Assembly: GCA_018228685.1 (NCBI GenBank)
Contig: CP073691.1
Coordinates: 310,001 to 374,000 of the forward strand
Direction: 5' to 3'
DNA from: Clostridiaceae bacterium Marseille-Q4149
GTDB taxonomy: Bacteria > Bacillota > Clostridia > Oscillospirales > Oscillospiraceae
Length of the DNA stretch: 64,000 bases
Shown here: piece by piece, positions 9,007 to 18,811 of the stretch
Numbering within the stretch: position 1 is the first letter of the stretch
How the letters are laid out: every line of letters starts with the position of its first letter
Position numbers and translations under genes: made by a program
Notes under the pieces: model-generated
What the model was told of the DNA's origin: nothing
What the model saw: only the letters and a program-made list of their open reading frames with translations
Database searches by the model: none

Positions 9007-10584
9007 ATGAAACGACGGATACGGTACATGGCCCTGTTGCTGGTGCTGTGCATGCTGGCTCTGACCGGCTGCGCCCAGCCGCGGGACACCATGACCCTGC
9101 GGGTGTGCCTGGACGCCGCCCCGGCCACCCTGGACCCCGCCATGGCCTCCTCCGATGCCGAGCGCACGGTGGTGGCCCACCTGTTTGAAAATCTCATGAA
9201 GCTCTCCCGGGGGGAGGACGGCGGCATCCAGCCGGTTTACGCCGCCGCCAAATCCTACACCGTGGAGGACAACCTGGACGGCACCGAGACCTATACCTTC
9301 ACCCTGCGGCAGAACGTCCGCTGGTCCGACGGGCAGACCGTCACCGCCCACGACTTTGTCTATGCCTGGCAGCGGCTGGCGGACCCGGCCACCGGCTCCC
9401 CCCATGCGGCCCTGCTGGACATGGTGGCGGGCTTTGACCAGGTGCAGGCCGAGCAGGACGGAAGCCTTCTTCAGGTGTCCGCCCCGGACGACTTCACCTT
9501 CGTGGCGAAGCTCTCCTACAAGTGCGCCTATTTCCTGACGGATGTCTGCGCCGGGACGGCCACCATGCCGGTGCGCAGCGACGCGGCGGAGCGGGAGGAC
9601 TGGTCCCTGCACTCCGAGACCCTGCTGACCGACGGCCCCTATCGGGCCACCGGCTGGGACGAGACGGGCCTCACCGCCCAGGCGGCCGACGGGTACTATG
9701 ACGCCCGCCGCCTGGGGCCGGACGTGCTGGAGTTCCGGTTCGAGACGGACGGCCAGGCCCGGGCGGACCTGCTGTCCGGCGGCGACGTGGACTTTGCTAT
9801 GAACCTGCCGGAGGGCGACACCTCCGATCCCTATCCCCAGACCACCCTGCTGCTGCTGAACCAGCGGACCGGCAGCCTGGAAAGCGAGTCCCTGCGCCGG
9901 GCCCTGGCCCTGGCCATCGACCGGAACGCGCTGACGGAGGACCAGCCTCTGGACCCCGCCCAGGGCATTGTCCCTCCGGGGCTGCGCAACACCATGGGCG
10001 GCGATTTCCGCCAGGGCAGCGGCAGTCTCATCGACAATGAGCCTGATAACTACGAGGCCCTGTGCCAGCAGGCCAGGACCCTGCTGGAGGAGGCAGGCGG
10101 CGTGAAGGCCGCCGGGCAGATCACCCTGCTGTATGACAGCACCGACGAGACGGCGGCCCGGACCGCCGCCGCCGTCCAGGACGCCTGGAAGCAGAAGCTG
10201 GGGCTCATCGCCATCCTGCGGGGAGCCACGGCCCAGGAGCTGGCGGACGCCCTGAACCAGGGTGAGTTTATGGTGGCCCTGACCACCGTCACCGCCGACC
10301 GGGGCGACGCCTCGGGCCTGCTGTCCCTGTGGGAAAGCGGCAATGGGTACTTCTATTCCACCGCCTATGACATGCTGCTGCGGGCGGCGGACGCCTCCGG
10401 CCATGTGGAGGTCCGGGACGCCTATCTGGAGGACGCGGAGGCCATGCTGGTGGAGGACAGCTGGGTCATCCCCCTGTACTATGTCCACCGTCACAGCGGC
10501 CTGGCCCAGCAGCTGACGGCCCCGCTGTACGACGGCACCGGCGTGTACCGGTTCTCCGCCGTTGTGCGCCAGACGCCGCAGTAA
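9007..10584 (+). CDS. Oligopeptide-type ABC substrate-binding lipoprotein
   Basis: This 525-aa extracytoplasmic solute-binding protein (family 5, OppA/DppA class) has a lipoprotein signal ending in LALTGC near residue 20. It also has the typical early LRVCLDAAPATLDPAMASS and VRWSDGQTVTAHDFVYAWQR segments. I chose the ATG at 9007, ten bases after AAGGAG; an in-frame GTG at 8998 is too close to that site. No permease or ATPase gene is nearby, so it either shares a distant transporter or acts as a sensor. Confidence 0.9.
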   Translation: MKRRIRYMALLLVLCMLALTGCAQPRDTMTLRVCLDAAPATLDPAMASSDAERTVVAHLFENLMKLSRGEDGGIQPVYAAAKSYTVEDNLDGTETYTFTLRQNVRWSDGQTVTAHDFVYAWQRLADPATGSPHAALLDMVAGFDQVQAEQDGSLLQVSAPDDFTFVAKLSYKCAYFLTDVCAGTATMPVRSDAAEREDWSLHSETLLTDGPYRATGWDETGLTAQAADGYYDARRLGPDVLEFRFETDGQARADLLSGGDVDFAMNLPEGDTSDPYPQTTLLLLNQRTGSLESESLRRALALAIDRNALTEDQPLDPAQGIVPPGLRNTMGGDFRQGSGSLIDNEPDNYEALCQQARTLLEEAGGVKAAGQITLLYDSTDETAARTAAAVQDAWKQKLGLIAILRGATAQELADALNQGEFMVALTTVTADRGDASGLLSLWESGNGYFYSTAYDMLLRAADASGHVEVRDAYLEDAEAMLVEDSWVIPLYYVHRHSGLAQQLTAPLYDGTGVYRFSAVVRQTPQ

Positions 10585-10609
10585 ACCACAGGATTCGGGA
10601 GGAAGCATC

Positions 10610-11614
10610 ATGAAGGAAACCGTACTGCTTACCGGCGGAGCCGGGTTCATCGGGTCCCACATCGCGGTGGAGCTGCTGCAGCGGGACTATGACGTGGTCA
10701 TCGCCGACGACCTGTCCAACAGCCGCCCGGACGTGCCGGAGCGCATCGAAAAAATCACCGGCCGGGCCCCGGTGTTCTATCGGATGGACGTGTCGGACCG
10801 GCAGGCCCTGGACCGGGTGTTCCGGGCCCATGACATCGCCGCGGCGGTGCACCTGGCCGGATACAAGGCCGTGGGCGAGTCCGTGCAGAAGCCCCTGGCC
10901 TATTACCGCAACAATCTGGACACCACCCTGGCCCTGCTGGAGGTGATGGCGGACCACGGGGTCCACCGGCTGATCTTCAGCTCCTCCGCCACGGTGTACG
11001 GCAATGCGGAGGCCCCCTGCCGGGAGGATATGTCCACCGGCGGCTGCACCAATCCCTATGCCTGGACCAAGCTGATGATCGAGCAGATCCTGCGGGACGC
11101 CGCCAAGGCGGACCCTTCTCTTGCGGCGGTGTGCCTGCGGTATTTTAACCCCGTGGGGGCCCACGAAAGCGGCCTCATCGGCGAGCTGCCCAACGGCATC
11201 CCCAACAACCTCATGCCCTATATAACCCAGACCGCCGCCGGTATCCGCCGGGAGCTGACGGTGTTCGGCAACGACTATCCCACCCCCGACGGCACCGGCG
11301 TCCGGGACTATATCCATGTGGTGGACCTGGCCCGGGGCCATGCGGCGGCTCTGGACTACTCCCGGAGCCATCCGGGCTGGGAGGCCATCAACCTGGGCAC
11401 CGGACGGGGCAGCAGCGTGCTGGAGATCGTGGAGACCTTCCAGCGGGTCAACGGCGTGGCGGTGCCCCACCGCATCGGCCCCCGCCGCCCCGGGGACCTG
11501 CCCACCTGCTATGCCGCCACGGACAAGGCCGCCCGCCTGCTGCACTGGCACGCGGAAAAGGACCTGGCGGATATGTGCCGGGATTCCTGGCGCTGGCAGC
11601 AGAGCCAGCAGTGA
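10610..11614 (+). CDS. galE: UDP-glucose 4-epimerase
   Basis: This 334-aa SDR-family enzyme would interconvert UDP-glucose and UDP-galactose. The NAD-binding motif TGGAGFIGSH is at residues 7-16. The catalytic serine region SSSATVYG and the YAWTK (YxxxK) pair follow in order, then YFNPVGAH, typical of GalE. The start follows GGGAGGAAG. It is encoded 25 bases after the binding-protein gene and probably shares its transcript. No other Leloir genes are here. Confidence 0.93.
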   Translation: MKETVLLTGGAGFIGSHIAVELLQRDYDVVIADDLSNSRPDVPERIEKITGRAPVFYRMDVSDRQALDRVFRAHDIAAAVHLAGYKAVGESVQKPLAYYRNNLDTTLALLEVMADHGVHRLIFSSSATVYGNAEAPCREDMSTGGCTNPYAWTKLMIEQILRDAAKADPSLAAVCLRYFNPVGAHESGLIGELPNGIPNNLMPYITQTAAGIRRELTVFGNDYPTPDGTGVRDYIHVVDLARGHAAALDYSRSHPGWEAINLGTGRGSSVLEIVETFQRVNGVAVPHRIGPRRPGDLPTCYAATDKAARLLHWHAEKDLADMCRDSWRWQQSQQ

Positions 11615-11627
11615 CCCCATCTGTTCC

Positions 11628-11660
11628 CGGGCCGGTATAGGCGCTGCCTGTACCGGCCCG
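11628..11660 (+). terminator. Possible terminator after galE
   Basis: A 10-bp perfect inverted repeat (CGGGCCGGTA with its complement, 13-base loop) follows galE, but only CTTTC comes after it. It is a weak or factor-assisted terminator at best. Confidence 0.4.
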
Positions 11661-11689
11661 CAGCGCTTTCAAAAAAGGAGAATTTTGCT

Positions 11690-12331
11690 ATGCCCATTCG
11701 TTCCAGGGCCGCTGCTGCGGCCGTGCATATCCTGACCGCCCTGTGCGCCGCCGTGGGGGTGGTGCTGCAATGCGGCTTCTTCGGCGGAAGGCTGAACCTG
11801 GCCGCCCTGCAATACTTCACCCTGATGAGCAACATCCTGTGCGCCGTGTATTTTGCCGGAGCCGCCGTCCGCACCCTCCGGCGGGGGGACACCTGGCTGC
11901 CGGTGTGCAAGGGAGCCCTGGTGATGGCCATGGCCATCACGGGCATCACCTTCCACCTGTTCCTGGCCGCCGGGGACTTCAACATGGGCCACACCCAGCT
12001 GATTACCAACCACCTGCTCCACACCGCCGCCCCGCTGCTGACGGTGCTGGATTGGCTGCTGTTTGACGAAAAGGGGCACTATCGCCGGTTTGAACCCTTC
12101 CTGTGGGGTATTTTCCCGGCGGCCTACTTTGTATACACCATGATCCGGGCCCGGGTCAGCAGCTTCCGGTTTTACAACGGCTCGCCGTACCCCTACCCCT
12201 TCATGGACGTGGACGCTCTGGGCTGGGGCAAGGTGCTGCTGATCTTCCTGGCCATGGCCGCAGCCTTCCTGGCCCTGGGCTATGTGCTGGTGTGGATCGA
12301 CCACCTCCTGGCCCGGCGGCAGAAGCGATGA
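11690..12331 (+). CDS. Pr6Pr-like integral membrane protein
   Basis: This 213-aa protein has six or more hydrophobic segments and the pattern FTLMSNILCAVYF, MAITGITFHLF and TNHLLHTAAPLLTVLDWLLF. That resembles the Pr6Pr (FAR-17a/AIG1-like) membrane family. Function unknown. AAAAAAGGAG precedes the ATG. Its stop overlaps the CCA nucleotidyltransferase start (ATGA), so the two are translated together. Confidence 0.7.
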   Translation: MPIRSRAAAAAVHILTALCAAVGVVLQCGFFGGRLNLAALQYFTLMSNILCAVYFAGAAVRTLRRGDTWLPVCKGALVMAMAITGITFHLFLAAGDFNMGHTQLITNHLLHTAAPLLTVLDWLLFDEKGHYRRFEPFLWGIFPAAYFVYTMIRARVSSFRFYNGSPYPYPFMDVDALGWGKVLLIFLAMAAAFLALGYVLVWIDHLLARRQKR

Positions 12332-13704
12332 CCGGCCGCCGGGACCCGGCCCGGGATATGGAGGCCGCCCGGGCCATCGCCCGGCAGGCCGCCGCCCTGG
12401 GAGGCCGGGCCTACTATGTGGGGGGCTTCGTCCGGGACCGTCTGCTGGGCCGGGAGAACACCGACGTGGACATTGAGGTCCACGGCCTGACTCCCCAACA
12501 GCTGGAGGAGATCTTAGACGGCCTGGGAGGCCGCCTGGAGATGGGGGCCAGCTTCGGGATCTACGGCCTCAAGGGCTATGGCCTGGACATCGCCATGCCC
12601 CGGCGGGAGCGGGCCATTGGCCGGGGCCACCGGGATTTCGACGTGACCGTGGACCCCTTTCTGGGCACGGAGCAGGCCGCCCGGCGGCGGGACTTCACCA
12701 TAAACGCCCTGATGGAGGACGTGCTGACCGGCCGGGTGCTGGACCATTTCCGCGGCCTCCGGGACCTGCGCCGGGGCGTGCTGCGGCATGTGGATGACCG
12801 GACCTTTCCGGAGGACCCTCTGCGGGTGCTGCGGGGGGCCCAGTTTGCCGCCCGGTTCGGGTTCACCGCGGCCCCGGAGACCATCGCCCTGTGCCGGGGC
12901 ATCGACCTGTCCGCCCTGCCGCCGGAGCGGGTGGAGGGGGAGCTGCGCAAAGCCCTGCTTCAGGCGGAGCGCCCCTCGCTGTTTTTCGAGACCCTGCGGG
13001 ACATGGGGCAGCTGTCCCACTGGTTCCCGGAGGTGGAGGCCCTGATAGGCGTGCCCCAGGAGCCGCGCTTTCACCGGGAAGGGGACGTCTGGACCCACAC
13101 CATGCTGGTGCTGGACCATGCGGCGGCTCTGCGCAGCCGGGCCCAGCAGCCCTTTCCCTTCATGCTGGCGGCCCTGTGCCACGATCTGGGCAAACCGGCC
13201 GCCACCGAGTATGTCCGGGGCCGTATCCACGCCTATGACCACGAGTCGGCGGGGGTACCCCTGGCGGACGCCCTGGTGCGGCGGATCGTGGGGGAGAAGG
13301 CGGCAGCGGCCTATGTGCGGAACATGGTGCAGCTGCACATGAAGCCCAACGCCCTGGTGGGGGCCGACGCCTCCGTCAAGGCCAGCAACCGGATGTTTGA
13401 CCGGTCCATAGAGCCGGAGGACCTGATTCTGCTGGCCGTGGCAGACGGCCGGGGCACCCATAGCCTGTGGCCCTGGGAGGATACGGAGCCCTGGCTGCGG
13501 CAGCGGCTGGCCCTGTACCGGGAACTGATGGCCCGGCCCCAGGTCACCGGGGCGGACCTCATCGCCGCCGGTCTCACGCCGGACAGCCGCTTCCGGGAGC
13601 TGCTGGCCTATGCCCACAAGCTCCACCTGGCGGCGGTGCCCCACGACAGCGCCCTGAAGCAGACCCTGGCCTATGCCCGGAAGCTCCGCGTCACAGAAAA
13701 TTAA
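12328..13704 (+). CDS. cca: tRNA CCA nucleotidyltransferase with HD domain
   Basis: This 458-aa protein repairs or adds the 3' CCA of tRNAs. The nucleotidyltransferase head has YYVGGFVRDRLLGRE and the metal-binding DVDIEVHG. The RRDFTINAL and EDPLRVLRGAQFAARFGF segments are family hallmarks. A C-terminal HD phosphohydrolase region shows HTMLVLDH and CHDLGKP. The start is the ATG at 12328, overlapping the previous stop by four bases. A frame extending further upstream runs through the membrane-protein gene and is not coding. Confidence 0.92.
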   Translation: MTGRRDPARDMEAARAIARQAAALGGRAYYVGGFVRDRLLGRENTDVDIEVHGLTPQQLEEILDGLGGRLEMGASFGIYGLKGYGLDIAMPRRERAIGRGHRDFDVTVDPFLGTEQAARRRDFTINALMEDVLTGRVLDHFRGLRDLRRGVLRHVDDRTFPEDPLRVLRGAQFAARFGFTAAPETIALCRGIDLSALPPERVEGELRKALLQAERPSLFFETLRDMGQLSHWFPEVEALIGVPQEPRFHREGDVWTHTMLVLDHAAALRSRAQQPFPFMLAALCHDLGKPAATEYVRGRIHAYDHESAGVPLADALVRRIVGEKAAAAYVRNMVQLHMKPNALVGADASVKASNRMFDRSIEPEDLILLAVADGRGTHSLWPWEDTEPWLRQRLALYRELMARPQVTGADLIAAGLTPDSRFRELLAYAHKLHLAAVPHDSALKQTLAYARKLRVTEN

Positions 13705-13717
13705 CTTGCAAAAGAAC

Positions 13718-13768
13718 CCCTCCTGTGGCATGATAAACAAGATGTTATCATGCCGCAGGAGGGATTTT
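13718..13768 (+). terminator. Terminator-like hairpin that contains the next gene's ribosome site
   Basis: A 19-bp stem with one G-U pair (13718-13736 with 13745-13763, 8-base loop) is followed by ATTTTT. It should terminate the cca transcript. Its 3' arm contains GGAGGG, spaced 8 bases before the gpsA-like ATG at 13772, so readthrough RNA would have that site paired. Confidence 0.8.
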
Positions 13769-13771
13769 TAT

Positions 13772-14737
13772 ATGCGCATCACCGTCATCGGCTGCGGGCG
13801 CTGGGGCTCGCTGATCGCCTGGTATCTGGACCGCACCGGCCACGCCGTCACCCTGTATGGCCGCCCTGGCTCCCGGCATATGCAGCGCTTTCTTGCCGCC
13901 CGCCGCAATGACCTGCTGGAGCTGCCGGAAAGCATCCGGCTGTCCACGGACCTGTCCTGCGTCCGGCAGGCGGAGATCGTGGTGATCTCCATCGGCTCCC
14001 AGGGGCTCCAGGGCCTGATGGACCAGCTGCGGCCCCTGGCCCTGGGGGATAAGATCTTCGTTTTGTGCATGAAGGGCCTGGAGCAGGGGACAGGCCGCCG
14101 CCTGAGCCAGATCGCCCAGGAGAATCTGGACCCCTCCAACGCCGTGGCGGTGTGGCTGGGCCCGGGCCATGTGCAGGAGTTTTACCGGGGCATCCCCAAC
14201 TGCATGGTCATCGACAGCAGCCGGGAGGACGTGAAGCGCCTGCTGGTGCGGTCCTTCTCCAGCGACCTGATCCGCTTTTACTATGGGGGGGACCTCATCG
14301 GCAACGAGGTGGGGGCCGCCGCCAAAAACGTGGTGGGCATCGCCGCCGGATTTTTAGACGGCAAGGGCCTGTCCAGCCTGAAGGGCGCCCTGATGAGCCG
14401 GGGCACCCGGGAGGTAGCCCGTCTCATCCAGGCCATGGGCGGCAGCCAGCTGTCGGCCTATGGCCTGTGTCACCTGGGGGACTATGAGGCCACGGTGTTC
14501 TCCCGGTACAGCCACAACCGCCAGTTCGGCGAGTCCTTCATCCGGGGAGAGACCTACACGGACCTGGCGGAGGGATACTACACCGTGGAGGCCCTGGTGC
14601 TGCTGGGGGAGCGCTATGGCGTGGAGCTGCCCATCTGCCGGGCGGTGCACCGCATCCTCTACTGCGGCGCGGACCCCATGGCGGAGCTGCGCACCCTGCT
14701 GGACCGGGACCTGACCCGGGAATTCGGCGAATCCTGA
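13772..14737 (+). CDS. NAD(P)-dependent glycerol-3-phosphate dehydrogenase-like protein
   Basis: This 321-aa protein has the GpsA fold order. A Rossmann motif GCGRWGS sits at the N-terminus, where canonical GpsA has GAGSWGT. A Ser-Gln region (IGSQGLQ) follows, then the substrate-binding lysine segment GNEVGAAAKNVVGIAAG. The product would be glycerol-3-phosphate for phospholipids. The divergent N-terminus leaves open a paralogue with another substrate. The only reasonable start is the ATG at 13772, whose ribosome site lies in the hairpin upstream. Confidence 0.8.
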   Translation: MRITVIGCGRWGSLIAWYLDRTGHAVTLYGRPGSRHMQRFLAARRNDLLELPESIRLSTDLSCVRQAEIVVISIGSQGLQGLMDQLRPLALGDKIFVLCMKGLEQGTGRRLSQIAQENLDPSNAVAVWLGPGHVQEFYRGIPNCMVIDSSREDVKRLLVRSFSSDLIRFYYGGDLIGNEVGAAAKNVVGIAAGFLDGKGLSSLKGALMSRGTREVARLIQAMGGSQLSAYGLCHLGDYEATVFSRYSHNRQFGESFIRGETYTDLAEGYYTVEALVLLGERYGVELPICRAVHRILYCGADPMAELRTLLDRDLTREFGES

Positions 14738-14777
14738 AAAAATCAGCTGGCTGCCCCCCGCAGCCAGCTGATTTTTT
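14737..14777. terminator. Bidirectional terminator
   Basis: An 18-bp perfect stem (14737-14754 with 14760-14777) carries A and T runs at its outer ends. It serves the gpsA-like gene on plus and the ABC operon on minus. Confidence 0.9.
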
Positions 14778-14790
14778 GCCCTTCCGGGCT

Positions 14791-15462
14791 TTATGCTTCT
14801 TCCCCGCTGAGCTTTCCGTCCTGCATATGCAGCCGGATATCGGCGGCCTCGGCCACCTTGGGATCGTGGGTCACCACGATGACGCAGCGCTCCTCCTGGT
14901 GGGCCAGCCGCTGGAGGGTCTCCACGATCATCCGCCCGTTGTCGCTGTCCAGACTGCCGGTGGGCTCGTCGGCCAGGATCACCCGGCTGCCCGCCGCCAG
15001 GGCCCGGGCGATGGCCACCCGCTGCTGCTCGCCGCCAGACAGCTGATTGGGCAGCTTCCGGAAATACGACTCCCGGATGCCCATATCCGTCAGCCGCTGC
15101 CGGGCCAGCTCCAGGGCCTTCTCCTTGTCCATTTTCTGCAGCCGCAGGGGATAGCACACGTTTTCCTCCGCCGTCAGCAGCGGAAACAGGTTGAAATCCT
15201 GATAGATCACCGACACCGTGTCCCGCCGCAGGGCGCTGCGGTCCATGAGCCGGATGGGCTGCTCGTCCAGGGTGATCTCCCCCTCCGTGGGCAGCTTCAG
15301 CCCCGCTAAAAGGCTTAGCAGCGTGGATTTGCCGCTGCCGGAGGCCCCCATGATGGTGTACAGGGTCCCGTCGTGGAAGGTATAGCTGACGCCGTCCACG
15401 GCGGTGACCCGCTGATACTTCCCGGCATAGGTATAGGTAACGTTTTGCAGCTGGATGTTCAT
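14791..15462 (-). CDS. ABC transporter ATP-binding protein, MacB/LolD-like
   Basis: This 223-aa ATPase has Walker [10 protein letters not shown], signature [15 protein letters not shown], Walker [13 protein letters not shown] and the H-loop VTHD. That is the pattern of ATPases partnering FtsX/MacB permeases. I chose the ATG at 15462, preceded by GGGGAGGG; the frame continues upstream over the permease gene. It is third in a leftward operon with two permeases and probably energises export or a sensing and resistance function. Confidence 0.92.
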   Translation of the reverse strand: MNIQLQNVTYTYAGKYQRVTAVDGVSYTFHDGTLYTIMGASGSGKSTLLSLLAGLKLPTEGEITLDEQPIRLMDRSALRRDTVSVIYQDFNLFPLLTAEENVCYPLRLQKMDKEKALELARQRLTDMGIRESYFRKLPNQLSGGEQQRVAIARALAAGSRVILADEPTGSLDSDNGRMIVETLQRLAHQEERCVIVVTHDPKVAEAADIRLHMQDGKLSGEEA

Positions 15463-15464
15463 AT

Positions 15465-16676
15465 TTATTCCCTCCCCAGATTTGATTCCAGAAACTTTCG
15501 CCGCATGGTCAGAAGATATGCCAGAGCCGTGCCCGCCAGATTCATCACCCAGAAGCCCGCCACCGGCCCCCAGGCCGGGGCCGTCCGGAAGGCCAGCCAG
15601 AAGCCCCCTGCGCCGATGATCGCCCCCAGCAGGCTCAGCAGCCCGTGCTCCGTCAGGGCCCACACTAAGATGCTGCCCCGGCTCTGGCCCAGGATGAACT
15701 GCAGCTTCAGCTCCCGGCTGCGGTGGCGCAGCAGCAGGATGCTGAACACCGCCCCCACTCCGAAGGAGGCCAGCCCCAGCAGCCACGACACCAGCCCCAG
15801 CAGCCGCTGGTTCTGCTGCAATTGCTCCACGGTTTTCACCAGCACGTCGTCATAGATGGCCAGGGCGAAGGGATAGGTGCGGTACAGCCGGGACCCCTCC
15901 CAGGGCACCGGGGTGCCGTCCTTGGTGGGGGCCACGAAATAGCGGCTGGCGTACCCGTCCCAGAACTCGCCGATCTTCCGGTTGTCCGCCATGGCGGCGG
16001 ACAGACTGTCCAGCGTCAGACCGCCGTAGGTCTCCTCACACAGCTGCCGCACCACCCACCAGGAGCAGTACAGCCGCCCGGACCCGCCGGTATAGGTCCC
16101 CGCCGCCAGGAAGCGGTGCTGGATGTTGTCCCCCTCCACCCCGGTGAACTCCAGGGTCACATAGCCGTCCCCGTCCACCAGATGCGCCTGCTCCTCCGGC
16201 AGCAGCAGGGAGAAGCCCCGCCCCCGGAACATATCCTCGCCGAAGCCCTCCCGCCAGATGACGGTGCAGCCCGAGGAGGCCAGCAGGGAGCTGTCCGCCT
16301 TCAACCCGGTGACGCCGCTGAGGGTCAGCCGGTCCTGGCCGCCGGGGGTGGTGCAGTACACCGTGGACCGCACCTGCACATCCCGGACATAGGGGGCGAA
16401 CAGGTCGTTGTCCTGGAAATTGCCGTAGGTCTTTTCCCCGTCGAACAGCCGCAGCACCCAATCCGGCAGGTTCAGCTGGTCCGACTGGGTCCCCGTGAGA
16501 TTGGTGACGCTGCACCGGACCTCCAGATTGTCATAAACCTCCTCAATGCGTGCGGCCATCTGGTCCCGGGACCGCTGGAGCATACACAGGGCCAGGGAAA
16601 ACGCCAGGGCCGTCAGCACCACCACCAGGCACAGGCTGGTGCGCTTGCGCATCTGCTTGAAAAAATAGGGCGTCAT
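15465..16676 (-). CDS. ABC transporter permease, FtsX-like
   Basis: This 403-aa protein has one N-terminal transmembrane helix (residues about 12-30), a large extracytoplasmic domain and three C-terminal helices. That is the FtsX/MacB four-helix topology. Its stop lies just before the ribosome site of the ATPase gene. No substrate motif is recognised. Confidence 0.82.
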   Translation of the reverse strand: MTPYFFKQMRKRTSLCLVVVLTALAFSLALCMLQRSRDQMAARIEEVYDNLEVRCSVTNLTGTQSDQLNLPDWVLRLFDGEKTYGNFQDNDLFAPYVRDVQVRSTVYCTTPGGQDRLTLSGVTGLKADSSLLASSGCTVIWREGFGEDMFRGRGFSLLLPEEQAHLVDGDGYVTLEFTGVEGDNIQHRFLAAGTYTGGSGRLYCSWWVVRQLCEETYGGLTLDSLSAAMADNRKIGEFWDGYASRYFVAPTKDGTPVPWEGSRLYRTYPFALAIYDDVLVKTVEQLQQNQRLLGLVSWLLGLASFGVGAVFSILLLRHRSRELKLQFILGQSRGSILVWALTEHGLLSLLGAIIGAGGFWLAFRTAPAWGPVAGFWVMNLAGTALAYLLTMRRKFLESNLGRE

Positions 16677-16706
16677 AGGCGGTCCTCCTTTCGCCTTTTG
16701 ATTTGC

Positions 16707-18770
16707 TTATTCCGCCTTGCGGATACCCCGCTGTGCGGTGGATACGCTGACCAGGGCAATCACCGCCAGGGCGATGGCCAGGGCCCCGGCGCACAGGGCG
16801 ACGGTCTGGCCAACGGACACCTTCAACGTTAAATCAGAGCCGGTCAGGGCCTGGATTTTGTCCGTGGCCCAGGACATACCGGGGATGCTGACCGCCAACG
16901 CGATCACCGTCCCCGCAGCCGCCATCAGGGCCGAGGGCGTCCAGATTTGTCCCGCAATATCCCGGCGTTTTGCGCCCAGTGTCCACATACGCAGGGCGGT
17001 TTTCCCCTCCTGCATGGGGAGCAGTATGCAGTACGCCGCCAAAACCACCGCCCACAGGGCCAGGCCCACCAGAAGCACCGTCCGGGACACCCGGGTATAG
17101 CCGTCCAGGCTCTCCACAATGTCGCTGTACCCCTGGTCGTAATACGTCACCGCGCCGCCCAGGTCGTTTTCCTCCAGCCGGGCCTCCATCTGGTCGATGG
17201 TGCCGTTTTGCAGAATCAGGCTGGACCACACGCCATAGTTGCCGGTTACCGTCTGACAGGTGACGCTTTTTCCCGGCACAAACACGCTGTTGGGGGTGAA
17301 GCTGGTGGGGGTGGTCACCCACTCGTTGCTCTGGCGGTACAGGCCGATGATGGTGTACTCCGTCTCCTGCCGGAAGCCCTGGTCCGGCAGATAGCAGGAG
17401 GGCCGGGGGTTATATTCGTGTATGTAGGAATACCGCAGGTCCTGGTCGTATTCATACAGGGACAGCGGCAGAACGTCCCCCACGTTCAGGCCGTTTTCCC
17501 GGGCCAGGGACTCGGAGATCAGGCACACCGGCGCGCCGGAGCTGTACTCCTTCTGGGAGATGCTGCGCCCCTGGGTGACCATAGTGGTCCCGGCGGCGAA
17601 ATCCGCCAGAGCCTCTAAGTGGTTCACCGCCAGCACCGGCACGCTGTGGCTGTTGACCCGGACGGACTCCATGGCCTTCTGCCAGGTGGGGGAGGAGGCG
17701 ATCATCTCCTCCGCCGTGACGCCCTCCGGCAGAATGGTGAAGGAAGCCAGGTCATAATCCGTGTCATAGGCAATGACCCGCTGAACGGTCCACTCCCATT
17801 TCTGTTCCTCCACATTCCACTGCTCATCGTATAACGTCCAGGGCTGGGAGCAGTCATCGACATTGAAGGCAATGGTGTTCAGTCGCCGAAGGTCTATGGT
17901 GGACTCATTGCCGGTGACGGGGTCCTTATACAGGGGCGCATCGTCCGGCCAGGGATTTCCCTCGCCGTCCGTTATGGTGATGGCGGTGGTGCGGTCGGCA
18001 TAACGGATCAGGTTGTTCTCAATATCCAGGCTCCGGGGGTCCACCTCATAGCCACTGAGTCTCAGGTCCTCCGCAATGAGGCAGCGCTGCTCGAAATCCA
18101 GGTCGCGGTAATTGTGGGTAAACACCAGGATCCGCTGTCCGGCCTGCAGCGCCTTGCCCGCCGCATCCGACTCGCCGGTGATCTGCAAATAAAAATTTGC
18201 GTTCCGGCCGGTGGGGTCGTTCCAATCGCCGCTCATGGCTTGCACTCCCAGCACCTTGCCGGAGACGACCCAGTTGAAAAAAGCGCCTGTATCATACTCT
18301 CTGGGATAATAGACCCTCTCCTCCCCCACCTCCGTGATCTCGATCTCCAGGATGGCGAAGTTATAGGGGACGTCCTCATCGTTATCAATGCGGGTGTCGG
18401 AGCTGTCAACGTCCATTTGATAAAATGTGGTCAGCGGCGTGAGCTTCGGACTGTACCCCCCGGCAAGGCCCATGGTGGCCTGACCGCGGATGATGCTCCA
18501 GCCCTTCTGGGCGGCCTCCTTCAGAAACTCGTTGGCTTCGTATGTGGGGCCAATATCCTCGTATACTATGTCGCCGCTGGACACCAGCTGCCGTTTCCCG
18601 CCGGTAACCACCGCCACGGTGGTATAGGTCTCCTCCACCCCGGCCCGGGTCTGGACCGCCGCCCAGAACTGCCCCCCGGACAGGGCCAGGATCACCCCCG
18701 CTAAGGCCAGCAGCAGTGCGCCGAAGGCCGCCTTCACCGGCCGCCGGGTCAGTTGGTGCATGGGATTCAT
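16707..18770 (-). CDS. ABC transporter permease with large extracytoplasmic domain
   Basis: This 687-aa FtsX/MacB-type protein has an N-terminal helix at about residues 15-35, roughly 500 extracytoplasmic residues and three C-terminal helices followed by a short tail. The ATG at 18770 is chosen because AAAGGAG lies 8 bases upstream. It is the first gene of a three-gene operon and sits under a dyad-containing promoter. Two unequal permeases plus one ATPase suggest a heterodimeric transporter. Relatives handle antimicrobial peptides, lipoproteins or cell-wall hydrolase control; which applies here is unknown. Confidence 0.82.
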   Translation of the reverse strand: MNPMHQLTRRPVKAAFGALLLALAGVILALSGGQFWAAVQTRAGVEETYTTVAVVTGGKRQLVSSGDIVYEDIGPTYEANEFLKEAAQKGWSIIRGQATMGLAGGYSPKLTPLTTFYQMDVDSSDTRIDNDEDVPYNFAILEIEITEVGEERVYYPREYDTGAFFNWVVSGKVLGVQAMSGDWNDPTGRNANFYLQITGESDAAGKALQAGQRILVFTHNYRDLDFEQRCLIAEDLRLSGYEVDPRSLDIENNLIRYADRTTAITITDGEGNPWPDDAPLYKDPVTGNESTIDLRRLNTIAFNVDDCSQPWTLYDEQWNVEEQKWEWTVQRVIAYDTDYDLASFTILPEGVTAEEMIASSPTWQKAMESVRVNSHSVPVLAVNHLEALADFAAGTTMVTQGRSISQKEYSSGAPVCLISESLARENGLNVGDVLPLSLYEYDQDLRYSYIHEYNPRPSCYLPDQGFRQETEYTIIGLYRQSNEWVTTPTSFTPNSVFVPGKSVTCQTVTGNYGVWSSLILQNGTIDQMEARLEENDLGGAVTYYDQGYSDIVESLDGYTRVSRTVLLVGLALWAVVLAAYCILLPMQEGKTALRMWTLGAKRRDIAGQIWTPSALMAAAGTVIALAVSIPGMSWATDKIQALTGSDLTLKVSVGQTVALCAGALAIALAVIALVSVSTAQRGIRKAE

Positions 18771-18811
18771 AGAAACAGCTCCTTTCGCATCGGTCAAATG
18801 GGCGCAGAAAA

